From Artemia franciscana (Eukaryota; Arthropoda; Branchiopoda; Anostraca; Artemiidae), in contig NC_088865.1 of assembly GCF_032884065.1 (NCBI RefSeq), positions 50,572,489-50,636,488 of the forward strand: a stretch of 64,000 nucleotides of DNA, read 5' to 3'. The notes under the pieces were generated by a model. That model saw nothing but the letters and a program-made list of their open reading frames with translations. It was not told the origin of the DNA and ran no database searches. Made by a program: the position numbers and the translations under genes. Shown one piece after another: positions 30,584-42,500 of this stretch (positions are counted from its first letter, which is position 1; every line of letters starts with the position of its first letter).

Positions 30584-33500
30584 CTAAAAATAAACCTATT
30601 TTTTACTTTTAATATTTGTGGATTGAAATCTGATATATAATAAAACAAAAATAACTAACTGTTTTTAAAGGGCCACATATAAGGAGGGGCTCGCCTTATA
30701 CGAGCCATCCCACTCTATAGCAACAAAGAGCTTGTGAACTTTGACACCTTAAAAAGCTCCAGTATATCCTTTTGCCCTGATCTGTTCCTTTTAGATCATT
30801 CCAATTCTTTCGAAGTAGATACTGATTCATTTTCTAGTCACTAAGTGCCAGTAGTAGCCCATAAAAACCTCTGGATTAACCCCCAGTGAACCATTATTCC
30901 CTCTAATCACTTGGATTGTGTCGCTTGGATTGTGTCGCTCTAGACGGTGAAATATTCGTCTTTTTTTCTGTTAATTCCCTCTAATCACTTTTGACTTTTA
31001 AAAAGGGCATTTGAACTTTTAATTTCCAATCAAATCAGCCCCTTTAAAATATCAATGATATTACTAGTTATGATAGAGCGGCACTACTTATGATATTGTT
31101 TATACGTCCTTTTAATACAGGCATGCATATAGTTTTTTATTTAATTGAAACTCCGTCTAAACATTCCATAAAAATTTCAACTCATTCCCCTTAGTGTCAT
31201 TAATTACTGTAGCCATAGAAGTAGAATTAAAAGTATAGGTAGCGTTTTCTGGCTAGTTCAAAATCCACCACAATTTATCCCGAAAGGTCTAACTTAATAA
31301 CGTAAGCCGTTATTTTGATATTGCTTTGTCACCCTTTTAACAATCTACATAATCATAGTTCGTTTTGATTTAGTTCAACATCTGCCTGAAAATTCCTTGA
31401 AAGCTTCACCTTCATAACCTTAGCTTTTCTATTAGCAATAGTTGTACTGTCAGTAGTAGAATTAGTAGCAGTATGCATATATCATCTTTGATTCTTTTTT
31501 TTTTTCAACATCTTCTTCAATACCCATGTTCCAACTTCATCCACAAATAAAATCTTAATATATGCTCTTTTGACAATCTAAGTGCACATAATGTCTTTTG
31601 TTAGTTCAAATTTGCCATCAATCCCCACTCAAATTTTACCTTCATAGACTTAGTTTTAATAGTACTAGTATCACATTAGTTGCAGTCGTAGCAGGAGAAG
31701 TAGTTGCATTAATAGTAGTAGCAATAATAGTAGCAGCAGCGTTAATAGCGGTAGTAGCATGTACATTTTGCCTTTTGATCGGTTGAACATCTCTTTCATG
31801 ATGCCCCGCAAGTTTCCCCTTGGCATGGCAAGCCGTTCCAAAAATATTGCTGATTTGCACCTTTGACCCCCTTTTGACACCCTTTTTGATCTTAATAGTC
31901 TAAGGCTAAGCCTTACAAGTGCTTGCGATTAGAGTAGTAGTTGGAAAATTTTAGCAGCACTAGCAGTATTGGTGAAAGCAGGAGTGGTAGTAGTGTTAAT
32001 AATGACATGCATATATTACCTTTTTGTCAATTGATCTTCCCCCTTTAAGTATTCTCTGAAAGTTATGACTTTACCAAGATCCATAATTGGCATACACCCT
32101 TTTGACAATCTGCATGCAAATACTATGTTTTGATTTAGTTCAAATTCCCCCTCAATATTCTGTCAAATTTTCAACTTCATACGCTTAGCCTTAATTGTAC
32201 TAGTTTCATAGTAGTAGTAGGAAAATTAGTAGCGGTATAAATATATTATTATTAGCAGCAGTAACTGTAGCAGCGGCAGCATTAATAGCAGTAGTAGCGG
32301 GTTCATTTTGTCTTTTGGTCATCTTGCCTGTTTGGTCAATCGATCATCTCCCTTTTCATTTTCCAAAAGTTCCAAATTAATGTACTCAGTCATTCCTGAG
32401 TTACACCCTTTTTCAGCATCTTCAGCCTTAGTAGTACCCGCTAAAGAAGTAGTAGTTTTGGTGATAGTAGTAGTTGTGGTAGCAGTAGAAGCATCGGTAG
32501 TTGTAGTAGTAGTAGTGTGCAAATATTGCCTTTTTGGTCAATTGATCATCTCCCTTTTCATTTTCCGAAAGTTCCAAATTAATACACTCAGTCATTGATT
32601 CATGAGTTACACCCTTTTGACAACCCATGTACACATAACATGTTTTGATTTAGTTCAACATTCTTTGAAAGACTTTGGGAAAGTGGTAGTTAAGCTTCCA
32701 TACATTTTCTTAATATCATATACTATATGTAAACAACGAACAAATTGCCTAACTTACAGCCCTTGCCCTGAGGCCTCGGGGCGGCGGAGGGATTGACATC
32801 TCAAACGCATTATTACTGAACCTTTCAACAATGCCGAAAAATAGATGTCTCAAAACTTTGTTTGGATGTTTGTTTTTGGGAAATGATGGGCGTGGGGGGG
32901 GGTGTCTGGTGTCTCTCAAATCAATTTTGACTCTTAAAAAGGGCACTATGACTTCCAATTTCAAATGAAATGAAATCCCACTGAAGTTTATACGACATCC
33001 CATTCCATAAGAGCCCTGTCCCTAAGGCATAACTTAAAGTCCTTGCCCCAGGGCTCTGGGGGGTTGTGTCAACCCTGGAGGCATTGTTATATATTCTTTG
33101 GACTATTATGTTTTAGAACGGATATCTCATAAGTTCAATTAGATGCGTTACATGAAAGAGAGGTAGTAAGAGGGGGGGGGGGTTAGATGACCTTCATCAC
33201 TTTTGACTCTTAAAGGGGAACTAGAATTTCCAATTTTAAGACAAATGAGCTACCTCTAAAATTTATACAACCATTCCACCCATACAAACATTAAATGCAC
33301 TCTCGGCACAGCTTACAACCCTTTCCCCAGACTCTGGTAGTTTGTAACAATACCAAAAGCCTGTAACAACACCAATATAGCCTAAAGTTATATGATCCTT
33401 GGATAATTTTGAATAAAATGCCCATCTCAAAGTTTCAATTGTCTGCATTTCGGTAAAAGACTACATGTGGGGGGGGGGGGGAATGGCTGCCCGCTGATCA

Positions 33501-36500
33501 CTGTGACACTTAAAAAGGGCACTAAAACTTCTGATTGCCTTTCCAATGAGACCTCTCTGAAGTAAATACGATCACTCTTTCTATAAAAAACTTATACGCC
33601 CCAAGGGCTTAACTTACAACTCTTTCCCTGTGGGCTCTGGGGTGGTTGTCATCCACAAAGGGATAATATCCAGACCCTTCAGCTACACCAAAACAAAATT
33701 GCTATCTCAAATTTTTGATTGAATGTATTGGAGAAAATGAAGGGCGTGGAGGGGGGGGGGCTGGTTGATCTCAAATCACTTTTGATTCTTAAAATGGCAG
33801 CTATAACTTCCAATATGAAATTAAGTGAGTCCCAGCTGAAGTTTATACAAACAGCCATTCAATAAAAGCCCTATTTACCCCCAGGGCATAACCTGCGACC
33901 CTTGCCTCAGGGCTCTGGGGTGTTATGTTAACCCTAGAGGCATCTTTATATGTTCTTCAGACTATTTTGAACAAGATGGCTATCCCACAATTTCAACCAG
34001 ATGTCTTTGGTGAAAAAACCAGGTAGTCAGGGGGGGGGACTAGTTGCCCTCCATCACTTTTAACTCTTAAAAGGGAACTTCAAACAAATAAGACTCCTCT
34101 AGAGTTTATACAACCATCCCTTCCATATAAGCCTTAAATGCCCTGGGGCATAACTTACAACCCTTGCCCCAGGCTCTGGGTGTTTGTGTCAACCCGGAAA
34201 GCCTTGTTATAGGATCTTCGGACTATTTTAAATAAAATTGTTATCTGAAAATTCCAATTGGATGTATTTCATTGAATATAAATTTAATTGGAGATATTAC
34301 GACGTGCGTGTGGTTGTGTGTGGGGGGGGGTAGCTTCCCTCCAATCACTCTGAATCTTAAAAGGGGAACTAAAACTTTTGATTATCAATTCAATAGCCCC
34401 TCCGTAGTTTATACAAACACCCTTCTTATAAACCTGATATGCCCCCAGGGCTCGCTTATGACCCTTGCTCTGACGGCTCTGGGGGAGCTGTCATCCTCAA
34501 AGACATAATTTCTGGAACCTTTAACTAGATTGAACGAAATGGCTATTGATTTAATGTACTTGGGGAAATGGTGGGCGTTGGAGGGGACAAGTTGCCCTCC
34601 AATCACTTTTGACTATTAAAATGGGCACAGGCCTTTTCAATATCCGATCGAATGAGCCCCTTTCTAAGTTTCCACTACAAATACTTTGATACGAAGTGCC
34701 CTGGTCTAAAACTTAAAAAAAAAAAGAAATGCATTGTGCCAACATCGTTCTTTACTTAGGCAGCACTATTGCGCTGCCTATAAATTATTATTTTTCCTAT
34801 GAGTACTTTATATGGAAGAGGTGGTCGCATAAACTTCGACAGGGTTTCACTCGATTCGAAATTGGAAGTTCTGGTACCCTTTTAAAGAGTCAAAAGTGGT
34901 TGGAGGGCATTTAGCCCACCCCCTACACCCTCTCTTCCCAATATTCACTCGATTGAATATTTTTAGATTGCAATTTTGTTCAAAATAGTCCAAAGATGCC
35001 TCCGGGTTTGACACAACATTCTAGAGTCATTTCATTCTAGATATTTTGTTTAAAATGGTGAAAAGACAAAATAACTATGTCTCCGGATTTTACTCCCCCT
35101 TCATCCCCGGGGAAGGACTGTAAGTTTTTCTATTTGCCCATTCTTAACATTTAATTTTTTTAGGGACAGAGTGGTTATATGGTCGCCTAAACTTTTAGGG
35201 GGCTAACTCGATCAGAAATCGATAGTTCTAGTACCCTTTTTAAGACTTGAAATTGATCGGTGGTAACATGCCCGTCCCCCTCTCACAAACTTTTTACCAC
35301 AAATGCACCCAATGAAAATATGGGAATTGCCATTTTGTTCAAAATAATCCACAAGTCAAATAATTAAGACTCAGATGTTGACAAATCCCCTCAGAGCCCT
35401 CAGGGCAAGGGCTGTAACTTATACAAGTTGCCTATTGTTAACATAAAAGGTTTTTGAGGAAAGGGTGGTCACACTAACTTTGAAAAGGGCTCATTCGATT
35501 GCAAAACTAAAGCTCTAGTTCTTTTTTAAGAATAAAAAATAATCAAGAAGCAACCTTTTTTCCCGAACGCATCCGGTCAAAATTTTTAGATAGTTATTTT
35601 GTTCAAAATAGTCCAAAGGCCAAAAAATATGTCCTTTTTTAAGAATCAAAAGTAATCAAACGGCAACCGACTACCCCCCCCCCCTTTTTTTCCCCGAATG
35701 CATCCGGCCAATATTTTTTAGATAGCTATTTTGTTCAAAACAGTCCAAATGCCGAATAAATATGCTTCCATGGTTGAAAACCCCAGCCTACGGTGCAAGG
35801 ACTGTAAGTTAGACAAGCTGCTTATTGTTACTTTGATACTTTGTTTACCTCTGAATGCAGTACAGGCTCCCCTAAAGGTATGGGCATCTTGAACAGAGCT
35901 TTGCCATCTTCTCCTAACCAGGATACAATTTGTCTGGGCTGCGGTGGCATTATCATTAGGGCACCAAGCGAAGTGTTGTCAAGTCTTGTGTTGAAACAGA
36001 GAGTTTGCAACCACTATTGTATGGTCTAGAGCAAACTTGATGATGCCTTCACTATTTTGACATCCTATCCCATATGTGTAACGGCCAATCAAATCATGGA
36101 GTGGCTGTTCAGTTGAGTCAACTTGGCCGTTCCAGTCTCCTGCTACAACGTGGTAGTCCCGGTTTGGATAACTTTTCACTGTATGCTCTTGTTCCGTGTT
36201 GAATGAATTTATTTGCTATTTAAAAGCTTCACTTAGCATATACCGATGTTATACTTACGTTAAATAGTCTAATCCTTAAGCAGATGAGGGCAATTCTCAG
36301 GCTAATAGGGACCCATACAAGAACTGCGCGGTGAGCTGAAGAGCTCAGCATAAATCCCATTCAAAGAAGTCAAGATCCATCTTTTACTCCGGCGTCGAAA
36401 AATCTATATACTTCGTTTGATTCTGCTATAACTATATCTTAAGATAAAACACTTCGAATCCTTGTCTTGGAATGACCGACAACACTTGCTTCATATTTAT

Positions 36501-39500
36501 GCAATTCATAGGCGATTATTTGGTGGGTTCTCTTCTTTCAAGGACCTTACGCTTCAACATAATACTCCAAGAGTTCTTTTTATCGGCCGCACCGCCATAC
36601 CTTGATGTGAAGACGCATCGCTTAAAGCTGGGGACGTCATAGTAGATTATAAACTTTTGAGACAATTCATAATTCCATTTAAAATACCCGTGGTAATTTA
36701 TTTAACCGTAAGCTCCCCAGACTCACGACACCCTGTGTGCATTGACATTCAACTGTGTCAGGCGTGTGACTCGCCGAAAGATCCATCGGACTACCATTTT
36801 GAGGTGCACAGCTTGGGCTTCCCACCAGTGGTTAGGCATGGAGGAATTCAACCATTAACCGCAAGTAACTCACAGTTAGAAGACAAACAATCTGTTCAAA
36901 CTCAACCTAACAATCTCTGAATTTCGTCCCCAAATAGGGTGGGAAAATGTCGAGAGGGAAAATTTAAGGGGAAGTAGAGCTTTGAAAATATTTGAATGGA
37001 GAAGGAGCGTGCGTTGCTGCGTTGGCCTGAGAAGACTTGGTACTGCAATGCCCTGTAGTAGTAGTAGTAGCAGTAGTAATAGTAGCTTTCACTTTGATAT
37101 ATTTCTTCAACCATTCCTTAGGTCTTGACACTCCTTGCCGGCTAAGCATTATTTTGACTCTGTACTTAATTTTAGGCCTTACCTTAGACCTTAGATCCTC
37201 CTGTGCCTCCGGAGGCACTTAGGGGATCAAAGAAGAGTCGCTAGTCATCTCTTACCGCTGCGGCCACCTATACATCTTCCCAGTCTGTTTAGACTGAGGC
37301 ATAGTGATTTGTGAGGTCATAACGTAGCTACGTAACTTTTTGGGTAGCTTTTTGGGGTGTCCTCTTCTTCTGGTACCGAGCGGCAGCCACTGAAGGACGA
37401 CTTTCCGTAGCCGAGTTTCGGGCATGCGGACCACATGACTGAGGTATCTCCACTTTCAATATTTGATCACTTTGGTTATCGGTGGCTGAGATGTCTTTGG
37501 TCGTACAGCAGCGTTTTTTTACTTTTTGGGACCATTGGATATTTAGAATGCGCCTTAAACACATGTTTTCAAACGCTTGGAGTTTCTTACCAAGCTGTTG
37601 ATCTGTGGGCCAGGTTTCAGAGCCATATCAAAGTGTTGAGAGGACGTTGTTGTCGAACACCCTCAGCTTGAGTAAGAGAGAGTACTTCTGGCTGCGCCAA
37701 AGGTGCGACAGTTTTCTCAAAAACGCATTAGGCTGGCCGATTCTTAGCTCAACTAATCGCTGACACGATCCTGAATTGTCAATGGTACTTCCTAAGTACT
37801 TGAACTCCACGAATTGCTTTATCATCTGGTTATTGCATCGTAGATTGAGTGGAGTTACGGTGTTCGCAATACTTCTTGTTTTTTGGCATTTATCTCAAGG
37901 CTAAAAGTTTATGCAGCGCCTTTGACTTGGTTAAGATATGCTGGAGCTTTTGTTTGTAGGACACTACGAAGGCTAAAATCGTCAGTGAAATCAACATCTC
38001 CGAGTCTCTTATTATCCAACTGGATTCCATATCCATTGCAGGTCTGGAAAATGTAATCAATGATGAAAATAAAAAGCAGGGGTGAAAGCACACAACTTTC
38101 TTTTGCCACTGTCATGATGCGAAAGTAACAGGTACTTCCGCCACTTGTCTTCACGCAGCATTCTATGTCTTTGTAGAAGGCTTTAAATATTCGTAAGAGC
38201 TTATCAGGAATATCGTAGCGTTGGAAAACCTTCCGAAGCGTTTGGCAATTTATCGAGTCGAAGGCTTTGTCGAGGTTTATGAAGACCAAGTACAGCCTAT
38301 TGCGCCATTCAATTACTTCTTCTGGCGGCATTTTAAGATTAAATACGAGATAGACTTACGATCGGTTTGACAGGAATCAATGCTGTTCCTCCAGGAGATG
38401 TTCATTGAACGCTGGTTGGATTCTCTTAAGGAGTATAGTCACCAATAGTTTGCTAGGTATTGATACAAGGCTGATACCTCTCCAGTTTTCACCCTTTGCA
38501 GGGTCGCCTTTTTTGAATATTTTGACGAGAGTGCTTTTTTTCCAATCCTTAGGAATCTATTCAGTTGTCCAAATTATAGAGAACATGGTTCACATAGTTG
38601 TACATGCAGCTACTGAGTATTTAATCTTTTCAGCCACAATCTAATTTTCCCCAGGGGACTTTCCATACCTCAACTTCTCAGTCACCTTTAGTATGCCCGC
38701 ACCAGGGGGTGTTTTGATATCGACGGCTAGATTTAGAAATGGCATATCTGGTATATCTAAAGGATCAGCAGGTGGTGGTCTATTTAACAACTTTTCAAAA
38801 TGCGTCGCCCAGGCTTCGTTCACTTTATCAGGGTAAGTAAAAAGTGGTACAGGCTCATCTTCGACGGGTCCACCTGTCTTCAGACGTTTTACAACTATCT
38901 CATTTGCGACGAGGTACACTGACCGAGAGTCTCCCTGTCTAGCAGCTTCTTCAGCCTTCTGAGCTTTCTGTTCAAGGCTACGACATTTATAAGCACGAGC
39001 GCTTTTCTTTATAACCTTATCAGGCATAGCATACTCTAGTTCAAGAGGTTGGCTCTCATCAGAGGAAAGAGTTTTTCCCTCAAGAAAGCTTTTTTGTGCC
39101 AAAAAAAAAAAAAAAAAAGGAAAAACTACCTTTCTTCCTCTTCTGCTAGTTTAATTTAGCTTTGATTTTTGTTTCACTTTTGGGAAAGGGTTCCATGTAT
39201 AGTTTCGAGCAGTCTGTAACTTTTTTTGCTTCGTTTTTTTTTCTTTGCTTTTGTCTTCATTAGAAGTAGCCCTTTGTTCTTCCAAACTTGTCTATAAATA
39301 CGTTCATTGATCTTTTTTGAATTTTATTTTTGCACTGTTATTAGTAAAAATATCCCTTGCTCTTTCAAAAAGTTTCAAAATTTATTATGAAAAGGCAGCA
39401 TGGTTTCATAAACTATTTATAAGTTACTTTAACAAGTCATCAATTTGAAAAAAAAATTAACGCTACAAATTTCCATTTTTTTTCTTAGGCAAAAATAAGA

Positions 39501-42500
39501 AATAAGGTATAATAAATTAAGAAAGGAAAATTCCGGATCAGCCCACAGAGAGCTGCAAGCTGTGTAGTTATAGTAAAAAATGGGAAAGAATACTTTTATT
39601 AGTTTCAATAGATTGACTTAAGTTCAATAAAATTTTAATAATCTTAGCTCTTAGTGGGCGCACTAAACAATTTCAGAAGTAGACTAAGGCTTACCTCTAG
39701 CTCTGCATAAAATCCTGGCAATTTCTCAACCTTATCAATGTGCACTCTTGTTTGGTCAACCATATACAATTTCCTAGTCTTCTGTACCCTTCCACGAATA
39801 CCAAGAGCCATTTCCAATGTTTTCGCTAGTATATCTGGCTCTGAGGTATCTGTTTTGCTGTATGTGGATATTTTAGGGCCAGAACTATCAGGACGATCGT
39901 AAAAAATCAGCTCCCCGGCGTCATTCTATAAGAGAAACACTTATGGCAATTTCGCTATTATGAAGCACAAGGGAGAATTTATCTAAGGAAAACATAAATG
40001 TTTTCGGTATAAGAGACCTGAGAGACCAACCTGCTTAAAGAAAACACTATGGCATGAAAGTTAAACAACAAAGACATGGCTCAGAAGCCCAAAAATCCAA
40101 TACTAGATCCAGGATTATCGAACAGGGAGGAGGAGGAGAGGGTAACTTTCAGAGTGATGATGAATATATATATATATATATATATTTTTTGCTCAGTAGA
40201 TATATGAGCAAGAATTTTGAGGGCTCAAGTACAATTTCAGATTCTAACTGGTAAATTTGCGGGGAAAAGACTAATAAGAAAAAATTTTCCAAGCATGCTA
40301 ATCATCTTCCACTGATGGGATTTCATTATTTCACTGATTTCAGCATTATAGTGATTTTTGATTTTTGGTCCCTTCCCGTGCAAGCTACCACAGATGTCAC
40401 TGAAGTCTGGAGATAAAACTCAGGCAAATCAGTTCAAAATTTTCTAGTCCTAATTTATGTTTCTCATACTGCACTCAAGTGCCCATAAAATTTCAACTAT
40501 CTCGGTATGGTAGCTGGCCCTTGGGTATCCTGATGACTGTATCTACTTCCCCAATTCTTCCTCCCATTGCCTCTTGTCAATCTTTTTGACTGACGTTGCT
40601 ACCATAAACTTTTTTTTCTTAAAATAGAAACTGTTTATTACTGAAAATAGGAACAAATTTAAATTCACGTCTTACAATAAAGACACGTAATATAAAATCT
40701 TCAGCAAAATAGTTTCCGTTGTTAAGATGCTTCAAATATTTTATTAAAAGGAAATATCCTTTAAAAACTTGCAAAATATTGTTCTTAAGACATAAACACG
40801 CTTTTGGTTAAAGACAACAAAAACAACTCCCTTTATAAACAACGCGCACTTGCTTTTATTTAAAACCGTCCTCACTTAAAAGACAGATTCATGAACAGAA
40901 ACATTAGTAAGATTACGGAGCGAGATACACCTAGATTCAAATCCTTCTATAGGGCAGATCCTTCTATTATAGATCCTTCTATATAGGGCTATCCTTCTAT
41001 AACATTTAGTAAGATTACAGAGCGAGATACACCTAGATTCAAATCCTACAGGGCAGACTTCCCGGTGACTAACGTTCCATAGAAGACTAATAATCATACA
41101 CAGTCTTAATCTTTGTAACTGAAGAACTCCCTCTCCATCCATCCGCAATTGGCATGTAAAAATATCTTGATGTAGTTATGAAACAAAATTGCGGCTGATC
41201 GATATGTTTGACTGAATATTCAAATTTTGCGCAAAAGTGATGATGTAAACAAACATTTTCTTCATTAAGTACAGGGAAAAAAATTAAGAAATACTCTTGA
41301 AACGCATACTGCATATTGAAATTAGAACAGAAATTAATTTCTTAAAACATTCCCAGAAGAAAGTTTTTTTAGTAAAGGTAAAACTTAATACTTAAAACAG
41401 AATAAAGAAAATGGAAACAAATAGAAATTACTTTGAAGTGTACTATGATTACTGCAAATAGTCACAGCCGCAGTTAGTCAAAATCTTAATTAGTTGCAGT
41501 CACCTGCCGTTGCAGATGCATTTGCAAGCAGTTGGAGTCACAAGGAGTCACAAGTGGTCATAGCCACAGTCACAACTAGTCACAGTTGCAATCACAGGTA
41601 GTTGCAGTCGCAATCGCCAGTAGTCACAGTCGTATTCACAAATAATCACAGTTCCAGTCACAATTAGTCGCATTTGTAGTCGAAAGTACTTACAGTCACA
41701 AGTAGTCGCAGTCGTAGTAAAGTAGCGGTAATTGTAGCAGTAGAAGCTGCAGTAGTAGTATGCACATGGTGTCTTTTGGTTAGTTATAGGTCCCCCGTCC
41801 TAAAAATCACCTGAAAATTCCAACTTAGCCGTTCCCAAGATATTTTTGATATGCCCTTTTGACAAGCTGCATGAAAAAAGTTTGTTTTGACTAATTTCAA
41901 CATGCCCTTAGAGTTTCATCTTAACATCCTATAATGTCACTAGAATATTTCTGAAAAGCTCTTTTGCCAACCTGTGTACACAGACTGTGTTTTGATTTAA
42001 CTCAACGTCAACCTCTACACTCCCTGAAAATTTCACCTCAATACCCTTAGTCTTAGCAGTAGTAGTAGTAGCAGTAATAGTGGTAGTAGTCGTAATGGTA
42101 GTAGTAGTAGAATTATTAATAGTAGTAGTAGTAGAAGTGGTAGTAGTAGTAGTAGTAATAGTAGTAGTAGTAACAGTAGTAATAGTAGTCGTATTAGTAG
42201 TAGTAGTAGAAGTAGTAGTTGTAGTGATAGGAGTAGCAGAAGTAATATGCAAATTTTATCTTTTGGCTAATCCAACGTCCCCTAAACATTCATTGAAAGT
42301 TCCAAGTTAATACCCCAAGCCACACCTGAGATGTTGCCAATATGCCCTTTTGACAGCCTGTGTGTACATAACCATAATGCATTTTTATGCTGTTCCCCTG
42401 AATATTCTCTAAAAATTTCACCTTAATACCCCTAGATTTTCTGAACCCAGGGTCAAATATACTCTCTCCTCCCATTAACAAAACCTATACACAAACAGTG

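Noticed and set aside
31598-32634. Val-, Ala- and Thr-rich small ORFs
   Set aside because: They come from TAG tracts within the A tandem units.
32740-34703. CRISPR-like regular repeats
   Set aside because: Units are 255-300 bp tandem satellite monomers without short repeats and spacers, and the genome is eukaryotic.
41929-42310. Thr-rich (minus) and Val-rich (plus) ORFs
   Set aside because: Same TAG-tract artefact, in CYTH intron 1.
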